Source: Oceanobacillus chungangensis
Lineage (GTDB): Bacteria > Bacillota > Bacilli > Bacillales > Amphibacillaceae
Length of the DNA stretch: 64,000 bases
Reading direction: 5' to 3'
Assembly (NCBI RefSeq): GCF_003369565.1
Contig: NZ_PIOD01000008.1
Coordinates: 124,001 to 188,000, forward strand
Position 1 is the stretch's first letter. Each line of letters begins with the position of its first letter. The notes beneath the pieces were generated by a model, which saw only the letters and a program-made list of their open reading frames with translations, did no database searches and had not been told where the DNA came from. Shown here one piece after another: positions 18,924 through 26,400 of the stretch. The position numbers and the translations under genes are program-made.

Positions 18924-19993
18924 TGAAGAAAAAAGAACTTGAAAGTTATTTGCTCCGAGCTCTGAACATGGCATTACAGATTAACGGTGAGACTTCTTAC
19001 ACGAACTCATTTAGTGTAAAAGTTGCGGATGAAGGTTTCTACTTCATCCCTCGCCTTCCTGCAAGTTATGTCGTTAATGATGAGCTTTATCAAAAAATCT
19101 ATCTTATCAGTAACGCTGTCCTATATCCCGATTTCACTCTGTTGAAGCAAGCAGGAGCCTACTTTGTTCCGTTGGCAACAGAAGATATCCATGTAAAGCG
19201 GGCTCTCTTCTTCCCATGGAAAAACGGCATTTCAAAGCGGCTGATTATTCCAGATATAGACAAATTTGTTGCTGATTTACCGATAAATAAAGTACCTGTA
19301 ATGGAAAACTTTACGATAAACCTAGACAAAGTGACAAGTATTGCTATCGCAGGAAACTCTGGATCTGGGAAGTCTTATGCCCTTACCTATTTTCTATGCG
19401 TTCTAAATAAGAGTTCAATTCTTATCATCGTAGACCCAAAATTTGATATGCCCAGTAGATGGGGGCGAGAGAACAATGCTAAAGTTATTGCACCAAGCGA
19501 TAACAGAAGTAAGAGCGACTTTGTTTCAAGTGTGAATGATGAACTTAGTAAGTGCTTGGAACTGATTCATCAACGCCAACAAGTGCTATACACTAACCCT
19601 CAAGCCGATTTCGAACACTATACAGTAGTAATTGACGAAGTGTTGGCATTAAGTGATGGTGTAGCAAAACCGATTAAAGAAGCTTTTTTTAGCTTGCTAT
19701 CTCAAATTTCGTTACTTGGTAGAGCTTCAAAGGTTCATCTTTTACTGGTGTCGCAGCGCTTCGACAATAATGCTATTCCAATTTCTTGCAGAGAACAGTT
19801 AAACGTATTGATTCAAGTTGGAAACATAAACAGCAAAACGACCCAATTCTTATTTCCAGACCTGTCACTTGAAGGGATAGTTATACCGCAAGGCATTGGA
19901 ACAGGTCTGATACAAGTTATTGACTCAGAGCACCCGTTTCAAATTGTCCCATTACTAACACCAACATTTAATAATCTGAAAGGAATAATGTAG
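18923..19993 (+). CDS. FtsK/SpoIIIE-like DNA translocase (TcpA-type coupling protein)
   Basis: The 356-residue protein has one FtsK-type P-loop ATPase domain. Walker A is IAGNSGSGKSYAL near residue 143, the strand LIIVDPKFDM follows, and Walker B is TVVIDEVLAL near 235. A QRFDN motif lies after it (LLLVSQRFDN). It lacks the membrane segments and gamma domain of true FtsK, and matches the size of element-encoded translocases that act as coupling proteins delivering a relaxase-DNA complex to a conjugation channel. It sits between a small protein and a membrane protein in one operon, upstream of Rep. It could instead help replication of the excised circle. Confidence 0.82.
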   Translation: MKKKELESYLLRALNMALQINGETSYTNSFSVKVADEGFYFIPRLPASYVVNDELYQKIYLISNAVLYPDFTLLKQAGAYFVPLATEDIHVKRALFFPWKNGISKRLIIPDIDKFVADLPINKVPVMENFTINLDKVTSIAIAGNSGSGKSYALTYFLCVLNKSSILIIVDPKFDMPSRWGRENNAKVIAPSDNRSKSDFVSSVNDELSKCLELIHQRQQVLYTNPQADFEHYTVVIDEVLALSDGVAKPIKEAFFSLLSQISLLGRASKVHLLLVSQRFDNNAIPISCREQLNVLIQVGNINSKTTQFLFPDLSLEGIVIPQGIGTGLIQVIDSEHPFQIVPLLTPTFNNLKGIM

Positions 19994-20587
19994 ATGAAAA
20001 AAGGAAAATCATACTTCATTCGTACGTTCCATATTAACGGCTTCCTGCTGTTTGTTTCCATGCTTCTCATCATAATTCGAGTTCCGTTCAAACTGCTAGA
20101 AGTTTTTTTGCAACATGAAACAAGTACGGTCTTAGCAGATTACTCAAAAATAATGACTAGAGTGCTAAGGGAAATTTCCAATGTGTTGGATGGAATGATT
20201 TTGTTATCTGTGGGGATGTTGTTAATACTAGTAGTTCCTGAATTGATAAGAAGGATTGTTGAGGATTCACTAACAAACTGGTTCTATTCAATATGGGTTA
20301 GCTTCCGTTTGAGGAAATTCCTAAAAAGACAGGCAGACCATGAGGGTGAAGGGATTTTCAAACTCAAGCAGCATAATAAATCAATACAGAAATCCATCAT
20401 TGATATTAGGAATCAAAATATCACGTATATTATAAAATTACCAAATGATGTACAAGTCCAAAAAATAATCCTAGATACAAAAGATATACTACGTGAAGAA
20501 ATTTCAAGTCGCTTCTCCGAGTATTCTTTCTCAAATTTTGAGAGGTATAAACACTTGTTGATAATTAATGGAACAAAAATGAGTTGA
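19994..20587 (+). CDS. Membrane protein of the element, unknown function
   Basis: The 197-residue protein has two clear transmembrane segments (about residues 15-38 and 69-90) and a charged C-terminal cytoplasmic domain. The ATG directly follows the stop of the FtsK-like gene, so coupling is likely. Such a protein could anchor the translocase, which has no membrane segments of its own. I do not recognise the family. Confidence 0.65.
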   Translation: MKKGKSYFIRTFHINGFLLFVSMLLIIIRVPFKLLEVFLQHETSTVLADYSKIMTRVLREISNVLDGMILLSVGMLLILVVPELIRRIVEDSLTNWFYSIWVSFRLRKFLKRQADHEGEGIFKLKQHNKSIQKSIIDIRNQNITYIIKLPNDVQVQKIILDTKDILREEISSRFSEYSFSNFERYKHLLIINGTKMS

Positions 20588-20591
20588 TGAA

Positions 20592-20647
20592 AAGTAGCGG
20601 AGCTTTTGCCTGCCAACGGCAGAGGCAAAGAGGAAGCTCCGCTACTT
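20592..20647. repeat. Long cruciform upstream of rep
   Basis: AAGTAGCGGAGCTT (20592-20605) and AAGCTCCGCTACTT (20634-20647) are perfect inverted repeats. They enclose an inner hairpin (TTTGCCTGCC / GGCAGAGGCAAA, interrupted). No T tract follows. It could be a single-strand origin, a Rep accessory site or a processing hairpin. Confidence 0.75.
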
Positions 20648-20667
20648 AATGGATGGTATAAAAAAGT

Positions 20668-20693
20668 CCACGGGGTTACTACGACCCCCGTGG
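20668..20693 (+). other. Rolling-circle double-strand origin with pMV158-type nick site
   Basis: CCACGGGG (20668-20675) pairs with CCCCGTGG (20686-20693) and exposes the loop TTACTACGAC. TACTACG|AC is the nick sequence of pMV158-family rolling-circle plasmids, so cleavage is expected between 20683 and 20684. It lies 33 bp ahead of the rep gene, as in those plasmids. Confidence 0.85.
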
Positions 20694-20725
20694 TATCAAT
20701 AATCAATAATAAAGGAAAGTGAAAT

Positions 20726-21340
20726 ATGGAAAAGAAAAAAGAACAGAGAAGCAATAAATGGGCGTTCATTTTCTATCAGGAAAGTGCCCCAGAGAACTAT
20801 TTGGAAGTATTAGAAGAAATGCACATACCCTTTGTGTTGAGCCCTTGGCACGATAGTGACGTGAATAAAGAGTCAGGGGAAATTAAAAAGGCACACAAGC
20901 ATGGTGCACTATACTTTGATTCTTTGAAAAGCTATTCGCAGGTTTCAAGCCTAATTAGCGAAAAGCTTAACGCTCCAAAGCATGTTGAGGTTGTGATGTC
21001 TCCGAAGGGAATGTATGAGTATTTCACACACGCTGAAAATCCAGATAAGACACCCTACCAAACAGAAGATATTGAGTGGGGATGTGGATTTGAACTTGGA
21101 AAATTCCTTGTTGAACATAATACAGGTGAATTTTTGAACAGCATTATTGATGTGATAGCAGAACATGATTTTAAGGAATTTGAAGAACTTGTAATGTACG
21201 CAAGAAAAAATGATTATTTGTTGCTTGAGTTAATCGTAGATAAAACGTATTTCTTCTCAAGGTTACTAGACTCAAGGCGTTACAGTTCAGAAAGACCCAC
21301 TAGGAAAATTTTTAAAGAAATGGGGGATAGTAATGAGTAA
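20726..21340 (+). CDS. rep: Rolling-circle replication initiator / Rep_2-type relaxase
   Basis: The 204-residue protein belongs to the RepB family of pMV158/pE194. It shows the metal-binding motifs WHDSD (His42, Asp43, Asp45) and KKAHKH (His57, His59). The putative catalytic tyrosine is Tyr99 in MYEYFTH, matching RepB Tyr99. It should nick the TACTACG|AC hairpin just upstream and start rolling-circle replication of the excised circle. In streptococcal mobilizable elements related proteins are also proposed to act as relaxases. The start at ATG 20726 has AAAGGAAAG eight bases upstream. It overlaps the DUF3173 gene by eight bases. Confidence 0.92.
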   Translation: MEKKKEQRSNKWAFIFYQESAPENYLEVLEEMHIPFVLSPWHDSDVNKESGEIKKAHKHGALYFDSLKSYSQVSSLISEKLNAPKHVEVVMSPKGMYEYFTHAENPDKTPYQTEDIEWGCGFELGKFLVEHNTGEFLNSIIDVIAEHDFKEFEELVMYARKNDYLLLELIVDKTYFFSRLLDSRRYSSERPTRKIFKEMGDSNE

Positions 21341-21539
21341 AACAATGGTGAACTCAGAAGACTTAAAGCGTGCTGGCTTCCCACCTTACACGGCTTCCAA
21401 TATCATTAGACAAGCAAAACACTATATGGTACAACAAGGGTATGAGTTTTACGAGGGACGGCGTATTTCTGTTGTCCCCATGCAGGCAGTAAAATCCGTT
21501 ATCGGTGATGTTGAGTTGTCCGAAAAAACGGAGGAATAA
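21333..21539 (+). CDS. DUF3173-family protein, probable excisionase/directionality factor
   Basis: The 68-residue protein contains a helix-turn-helix-like pattern (SEDLKRAGFPPYTASNIIRQ) followed by YEFYEGRRISVVP, typical of DUF3173. Proteins of this family are usually encoded right before a tyrosine integrase in Gram-positive elements and are thought to be recombination directionality factors. It overlaps rep and is followed two bases later by the integrase, in one operon. Confidence 0.82.
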   Translation: MSKTMVNSEDLKRAGFPPYTASNIIRQAKHYMVQQGYEFYEGRRISVVPMQAVKSVIGDVELSEKTEE

Positions 21540-21541
21540 CT

Positions 21542-22774
21542 TTGCCAAAAACTAGCTACCAAGATGTCTATCAAGAGAAAAATGGGCAATACTATTACGA
21601 GGTAAGCTTAGGTACGGACAAAATCACAGGAAAACGTATCAAGCGTAAAGGTCGCAAGTCACAATCTGGAAAGAAATTTGAGTCAGCAAAAGAAGCCTAT
21701 GCGGAAGCTATCCGTATTAAAAATGACTTTTTGCAAACTCAAGGTTATTCAGATTATGGCATGACCTTTGAACAATTCATGAACAATGTTTACATTCCAG
21801 ATTATAAGACGGAAGTGACGGAAGAGACATTTGAGTCACGGAATCCGACTTTGAAAATTCTGATAGGACGTTTTGGAAAGAAACCATTACGGAAGATTAC
21901 TTTGCACGATATTCAATTTTTCAGAACGTGGCTTTTGGATAAAAATGCGGCAGGATATTCACAGTCATACGCTTCAATGGTCTTTGGAATGTTGAAAAAA
22001 ATTCTTGAATTTGCCGTAACTCTTAATTACCTTGATAAGAATGTTGCTCAACAAGTGAAACCAATTCCTAAAGGGAAAACGGATGTTGCTTACTGGACGA
22101 AAGACGAATTTGAGAAAGTAATCTCGAAGATTTACACCGAAGATTTTTATGAGCATTTGTGCTTTGTGATGTTGTGGGTCTACTACATGACAGGTGTTCG
22201 TGTGAACGAAGGAACAGCTCTCTGGTGGAATGATGTTGATTTTGAGAAAAAACAGCTTCGTGTTCATCATATGCTAGTTACTAAGAGTCGCAAGAATTAC
22301 AATCGGAAGAACCACACGAAAACAGTTGATGGAAAACGGGTGCTTGCTTTAGATGATGATACTCTTGACATATTGCGTGTATGGAAAGAGCGACAAGCCC
22401 AACATGGAGATATAGATTTCATTTTCTCCTACGATGGCTTACCCATGATTAAATCAACGATCGCTCGAGTTATTGCAAGATATGCCAAGCTAGCAGGTGC
22501 TCCAGTCATACAGGCAAAAGGACTACGTCATTCTCATGTAAGCTTTCTCATCAATGAATTAAATGCTTCGGTCTTGGTTGTCTCAAAACGTCTCGGGCAC
22601 AGTTCGCCAGAAATAACACTCAAACACTATGCACATTTGTTTGGTGGGATTGATGATGCTGTCGCCGAATCAATGGCAGGCATTATCAAAATTGAAACTG
22701 CAACGAGTAAGCAATTTACATTTGTCGGTAATCAAGCGGTGAAACAATTGTCGCCAAAACTGTCTCCAAGGTAA
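21542..22774 (+). CDS. int: Tyrosine integrase of the guaA element
   Basis: The 410-residue integrase has an N-terminal AP2-like arm-binding domain (VYQEKNGQYYYEVSLGTD...). A SAM-like core-binding domain lies at about 70-160. The catalytic domain shows Arg in TGVRVNEG, the GLRHSH box, LGHSSPEITLKHY with the nucleophilic tyrosine, and AHLF after it. The start is TTG 21542 with GGAGG seven bases upstream; a downstream ATG would remove the arm domain. It lies 55 bp from the right attachment site and should catalyse recombination between the 16-bp repeats. The C-terminus (PKLSPR) is encoded by the arm-type repeat. Confidence 0.97.
   Translation: MPKTSYQDVYQEKNGQYYYEVSLGTDKITGKRIKRKGRKSQSGKKFESAKEAYAEAIRIKNDFLQTQGYSDYGMTFEQFMNNVYIPDYKTEVTEETFESRNPTLKILIGRFGKKPLRKITLHDIQFFRTWLLDKNAAGYSQSYASMVFGMLKKILEFAVTLNYLDKNVAQQVKPIPKGKTDVAYWTKDEFEKVISKIYTEDFYEHLCFVMLWVYYMTGVRVNEGTALWWNDVDFEKKQLRVHHMLVTKSRKNYNRKNHTKTVDGKRVLALDDDTLDILRVWKERQAQHGDIDFIFSYDGLPMIKSTIARVIARYAKLAGAPVIQAKGLRHSHVSFLINELNASVLVVSKRLGHSSPEITLKHYAHLFGGIDDAVAESMAGIIKIETATSKQFTFVGNQAVKQLSPKLSPR
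22750..22770. repeat. Candidate arm-type integrase/excisionase sites, right end
   Basis: GTCGCCAAA (22750-22758) and GTCTCCAAG (22762-22770) mirror the pair at 9991-10011 with the same 12-bp step but reversed order. They overlap the last integrase codons. Confidence 0.45.
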
Positions 22775-22828
22775 TGGAGACACCTTAGAAATGTGATAAC
22801 AACAGGCTTTATAAGCCTTACCCGCTCC

Positions 22829-22844
22829 ATTGAGTGGGAATAAT
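22829..22844 (+). repeat. Attachment site attR of the guaA element
   Basis: ATTGAGTGGGAATAAT repeats exactly the guaA 3' end (9885-9900). Confidence 0.88.
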
Positions 22845-22852
22845 GAAAAATG

Positions 22853-22889
22853 AAACGACAAGTCTAGAATCTATCTAGGCTTGTCGTTT
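22853..22889 (+). terminator. Original guaA terminator, displaced by the insertion
   Basis: AAACGACAAG (22853-22862) pairs with CTTGTCGTTT (22880-22889). It starts 8 bp after the attR core, where the guaA terminator would stand in an empty chromosome. Confidence 0.75.
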
Positions 22890-22948
22890 TACTGTTACAG
22901 CAACACTGTCCAATTATTCTATGTCATAATGTGTGACTATGATAATAA

Positions 22949-23536
22949 CTACTTATTTCCGAACTTCCCATTAAAAGTAAATTCCTGCAGAGCACGACGC
23001 TCATTAGGCTGTTCGCGTTCCTGGAGTTTTTCGGGTAGTTTTTCCTTTTCGTCTTGATAACCAATTGCAATCAATGCTTCGATCTCATAATCCTCAGGAA
23101 TTTCTAATACATCTCTTGCTTTTTGAAAATCAAAACCAGTCATCGGGTGAGTGGCTAGCCCAGATTTGTATGCTTGTAATGCAAGGTATCCCCATGCAGC
23201 ACCAGTGTCAAAAGAATGCGTTGGAAATTCAACGCCATCATTTGTCTTTTTTGAAATAACAAGTGAAAGAACTGGGGCATTTTTACACCAAGCCAAGTTA
23301 AATTCGCTTATAAAAGAATGGAATGTTTTTCGTTCTTCATCAGTTTGGGCAATAATGAATCGCCAGGGCTGAAAATTAAAAGCAGAAGGTGCCCAGTGCG
23401 CAGCCTCAAATAAGGAAAGTAATATATCTGTTGGTATCTCCTTTTCAGAAAATGATCTTGGTGACCACCTATTTATAAACATCTCATCAATTTCAAATTC
23501 AGGTTTTCTGTTATTTTTCACATCAGTTAACATCAT
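22949..23536 (-). CDS. Nitroreductase-family flavoprotein
   Basis: This 195-residue FMN-dependent NAD(P)H oxidoreductase has RWSPRSFSEKEIP near the N-terminus, APSAFNFQPWRFI for FMN contact near residue 50, and a DTGAAWGYLALQAYKSGL helix. These are standard for the nitroreductase family. The start has AGGAGGG a few bases upstream, with two adjacent ATG codons. The natural substrate is unknown. It is the first chromosomal gene right of the element and is transcribed towards it. Confidence 0.88.
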   Translation of the reverse strand: MMLTDVKNNRKPEFEIDEMFINRWSPRSFSEKEIPTDILLSLFEAAHWAPSAFNFQPWRFIIAQTDEERKTFHSFISEFNLAWCKNAPVLSLVISKKTNDGVEFPTHSFDTGAAWGYLALQAYKSGLATHPMTGFDFQKARDVLEIPEDYEIEALIAIGYQDEKEKLPEKLQEREQPNERRALQEFTFNGKFGNK

Positions 23537-23713
23537 TATTTTTATCCCTCCTATAATTATCTATGATACATGGGTTTGAGTTTTTTTATAAGTTTTTAAG
23601 ATTCTTTAGAGGGTTTATTTGAATATGACTATCTAAATATAAACCTACCAAAAAACGCCAACTTCATCTCTTAACAAGTGAAACAGGATTGGTGTTTTAT
23701 CTAATAGCTGATA

Positions 23714-24922
23714 CTAATTACGCAACTTACGTAATTTCCCCCGAGCATCATCAGAAAGTGAACCGCCGATATCCATTAATTCCACAATATCTTTAAAAGC
23801 TCTTTCGGGAATTGCTAAATCGGCTAGTTCTTCCCCAGAAAAACCTAAATCGATTTCATCTTCCCGTCCATTTTTCAATTTAGTTACGAAATCAGGCTCT
23901 GTAACAAAAGGCGTTGATGCACCAACCAGATCAGCGAATTGGAAAGCTTCCAGTGCTTTTTCCGGTGAGTTAATGCCACCAGTTGCCATAACTGGAATAC
24001 GACCAGCAATATGGTCGTACACAACTTGATTCATAAATTTCCCTTTAAATCTCCCTTGCCGAATGGTTTGTTTATAAATATTCTTACCCCAACTTGCGGT
24101 AGCTAAGTATTGGATATTTGCTACTTCCATCACTTGATCCATGAAATAAAGAAAGTCTTCCACACTGTATCCAATCTCATTGCCCCGTGTTTCTTCTGGC
24201 GTACCACGGTAGCCAAGAATAAAATCAGCAGGTGCTTCTTCATCAATGACTTTTTGAACAGCCCTCAACACTTCAATACCAAAACGTGAGCGATTTTCAA
24301 GGCTTCCGGCACCATATTCATCCTCACGCTGATTAGAGAAAGTGGATAGAAATGTTTGGATTAGTAAACGCTGTGCACCTGAAATTTCAACCCCATCAAA
24401 CCCTGCTTTAATCGCTCGCCGTGTTGCATCGGCATATTGGGTAATGACATGCTCGATTTTACGTTTGGTCATAGGTAAGACTGTATGTTCAATGGGACTT
24501 TTTAAGTTCATTTCACTTGGACCATACACGACACCGAAGTCTTTAAGCGATATTTTGGAGAAACGGCCAGCATGAGTTAATTGAATAATTGCCTTCGCAC
24601 CTTCTCTCTTCATCGCTTGGGCGAGTTGCTTAAGTCCTTTGATACTACGGTCATCATCGATACTAAAGCCATATTCAAACAATTGGCCATATTCTTCAAT
24701 ATAAGCTGCACCCGTAATTTGGAGAGGTGCAGAACTAGCACGTCGTTCTGCATAAGCCAAGTCCTCCTCAGTAACATAACCTTCAATGGTTGAAGAGTTA
24801 GTAATCATTGGTGACAGGACAAAGCGATTATCTAATTCAATACCATTTGGTAGAGTTATTGATTCAAATAAAGGTCTATATTGTTCTGTTGTCTTCATTT
24901 GCATATTCTCCAATTCCTTCAA
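23714..24922 (-). CDS. Old Yellow Enzyme-family oxidoreductase of the SirTM cluster, atypical active site
   Basis: This 402-residue TIM-barrel flavin oxidoreductase resembles NADH-dependent OYEs (FVLSPMITNS, LTHAGRFSK, ATGGINSPEKA). Classical OYEs carry a His-x-x-His/Asn pair (EIHGAH/N) that binds the substrate carbonyl. Here the segment reads EISGAQRLLIQTFLS, so both residues are replaced by Ser and Gln. An OYE homologue is a known member of extended SirTM clusters, and this gene is divergent from gcvH-L. The annotated start is upstream of a second Met (MQMKTTEQ) with GGAGAA before it; that Met may be the true start. The substrate is unknown. Confidence 0.87.
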   Translation of the reverse strand: MKELENMQMKTTEQYRPLFESITLPNGIELDNRFVLSPMITNSSTIEGYVTEEDLAYAERRASSAPLQITGAAYIEEYGQLFEYGFSIDDDRSIKGLKQLAQAMKREGAKAIIQLTHAGRFSKISLKDFGVVYGPSEMNLKSPIEHTVLPMTKRKIEHVITQYADATRRAIKAGFDGVEISGAQRLLIQTFLSTFSNQREDEYGAGSLENRSRFGIEVLRAVQKVIDEEAPADFILGYRGTPEETRGNEIGYSVEDFLYFMDQVMEVANIQYLATASWGKNIYKQTIRQGRFKGKFMNQVVYDHIAGRIPVMATGGINSPEKALEAFQFADLVGASTPFVTEPDFVTKLKNGREDEIDLGFSGEELADLAIPERAFKDIVELMDIGGSLSDDARGKLRKLRN

Positions 24923-24934
24923 TGATATGTAATT

Positions 24935-24979
24935 GTTAACGTTAACTTAAACCCTAGCACCCATTGGAAACTATGTCAA
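24935..24979 (-). promoter_or_regulatory. Promoter/operator candidate of the OYE gene
   Basis: On the minus strand TTGACA lies at 24979-24974. A perfect palindrome GTTAACGTTAAC covers 24935-24946. The -10 box is poor (TAGGGT at 17 bp), which suggests an activator. The regulator is not identifiable. Confidence 0.3.
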
Positions 24980-25084
24980 TTTCATATAGATTTGGGTAAA
25001 GAGCATTATATTAGATTATTCATAAAAAATGATATACTGTAAATATAGTAAAAATCAATATAAATTAAGAAAGTGGGATTACGA

Positions 25085-25417
25085 ATGAAAAAACGTGGTA
25101 GCTTTTTATTTATTGAGAAAAATGATGAGGTTTATACTTTAAGTATGACGCCAGAATTGCAAGATGATATTGGTACAGTTGGTTTCGTAGAATACATAGA
25201 TGCTGATACCCTTGAGGTAGATGGTGCAATTTTAAATTTGGAAGCTTCGAAAACTGTTTTTGAATTGGCTTCTCCGTTGGCTGGTAAAATTGTTGAGCGA
25301 AATGAAGCATTAATAAAAGAACCAAGCTTATTAAATTCCGCCAAAGAAGAAGAAAACTGGGTAGTTAAATTAACGGATGTTGATGAAGAAGCGTTTAACC
25401 AATTAGAAGAGGCTTAA
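25085..25417 (+). CDS. GcvH-L, glycine cleavage H-like lipoyl carrier protein
   Basis: The 110-residue lipoyl-domain protein resembles GcvH but is shorter. The lipoylation lysine is Lys56 in [16 protein letters not shown], the H-protein site. In SirTM clusters GcvH-L is the substrate: LplA2 lipoylates it, SirTM then ADP-ribosylates it and the macrodomain reverses this. ATG 25085 has AAGTGGGA seven bases upstream; a GTG at 25073 is in frame but less likely. It is the first gene of a five-gene rightward cluster. Confidence 0.88.
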   Translation: MKKRGSFLFIEKNDEVYTLSMTPELQDDIGTVGFVEYIDADTLEVDGAILNLEASKTVFELASPLAGKIVERNEALIKEPSLLNSAKEEENWVVKLTDVDEEAFNQLEEA

Positions 25418-25523
25418 TTAGTAAATGCTTTATTAGACTATCTGTTTATCAGAGTACTGATTAACAGCAGTAATAGTACTATTTATAGGAAAGTATAAAA
25501 ACTTTCTTATTACATCAGTGGAG

Positions 25524-25566
25524 ACTAAGGTGGTCACCCAAAAGCTTGGTTAAGCCTTAGTTTTCT
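25524..25566 (+). terminator. Terminator or attenuator between gcvH-L and the macrodomain gene
   Basis: ACTAAGG (25524-25530) pairs with CCTTAGT (25555-25561) and runs into TTTTC. It lies in a 179-bp gap that also has a small AAAGT/ACTTT hairpin at 25490-25507. It may make gcvH-L more abundant than the enzymes, or be regulated. Confidence 0.5.
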
Positions 25567-25596
25567 AATAAGTATATTTCTTAATAGGAGTAGGTT

Positions 25597-26391
25597 ATGG
25601 ATCAAGAAGCGCAATTAGATTATCTGATCGATTATTTACTGAACGAGAATCCAAATACAAATGGAAAAATGATGCAGTACAAGATGGACACTGTAGAAGA
25701 TAAATTAGTCTTATTTCGGGGGCTGTGTAATGTCCGATCCCCTGAACCGGTGACAGAACAATTTATCCGGGTCCAAGATGCCTTCTTGACGAAGTGGAAT
25801 AACGAACGACTACTAACCACATTGAATGATATGGCAGCTTTTCAGCCGCAACTTTATTTGTGGCAAGGTGACATTACGAGTCTAGCAGTGGACGTGATTG
25901 TTAATGCAGCCAACAGTGATTTTTTAGGCTGCATGCAAGTGAATCATGAGTGTATTGACAATATTATTCACACACGTGCAGGTGTGGAGTTGCGGTTAGA
26001 TTGTAATGCGCTGATAAAAGCTCAAGGTCGTAAAGAGCCAATTGGTAAAGCAAAAATAACGAAGGCATATAATTTACCGTCAGACTATATCATCCATACA
26101 GTCGGTCCATTTATCGACCAACGTGGCGTTACACCCATAAGGGAGCAGTTACTAGCTTCGTCTTATCGTTCTTGTTTAGCCTTGGCCGATGAGTACCAAC
26201 AAGGGGCGATTGCTTTTTGCTGCATTTCAACAGGTGAATTCAATTTCCCTAACGGGCGTGCGGCTGAAATTGCGATTCAAACTGTGAAAGAGTACTTAAG
26301 CAAAAACCAATCAACACTTAATGTTATCTTTAATGTGTTTAAAGATGAAGATTTACAAATCTATCAGACATTATTAGGGATGAAAGAATAG
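25597..26391 (+). CDS. SirTM-linked zinc macrodomain ADP-ribosyl hydrolase
   Basis: The 264-residue protein has an N-terminal helical extension and a macrodomain from about residue 85: LWQGDITSLAVDVIVNAAN, then LGCMQVNHECIDNIIHTRAG. The last segment replaces the usual GGG loop with Cys and His residues that fit the zinc-binding motif of SirTM-associated macrodomains. TVGPFID and CISTGEFNFP follow. These enzymes remove ADP-ribose from modified GcvH-L. The SirTM gene follows 9 bp after its stop. Confidence 0.92.
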   Translation: MDQEAQLDYLIDYLLNENPNTNGKMMQYKMDTVEDKLVLFRGLCNVRSPEPVTEQFIRVQDAFLTKWNNERLLTTLNDMAAFQPQLYLWQGDITSLAVDVIVNAANSDFLGCMQVNHECIDNIIHTRAGVELRLDCNALIKAQGRKEPIGKAKITKAYNLPSDYIIHTVGPFIDQRGVTPIREQLLASSYRSCLALADEYQQGAIAFCCISTGEFNFPNGRAAEIAIQTVKEYLSKNQSTLNVIFNVFKDEDLQIYQTLLGMKE

Positions 26392-26400
26392 GAGATTGCT

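Larger units (their letters stand above)
9885..22844. mobile_element. Integrative, probably mobilizable element inserted in the 3' end of guaA
   Basis: The element is about 12.95 kb and is bounded by a perfect 16-bp direct repeat. Order: hsdM-hsdS-prrC-hsdR, a leftward gene of unknown function, a 104-residue protein, an FtsK/TcpA-like ATPase, a membrane protein, a replication origin hairpin, a Rep_2-type initiator, a DUF3173 protein and a tyrosine integrase next to the right end. The original guaA terminator stands immediately beyond the right repeat. GMP synthase genes are known insertion hotspots for genomic islands. No type IV secretion genes are present, so transfer would need a helper. 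Streptococcal integrative mobilizable elements with Rep-like relaxases and TcpA-type coupling proteins are the nearest analogues I know. Confidence 0.9.

Noticed and set aside
9885-22844. Prophage
   Set aside because: There are no capsid, terminase, tail or lysis genes; the content is restriction, Rep, FtsK-like and integrase.
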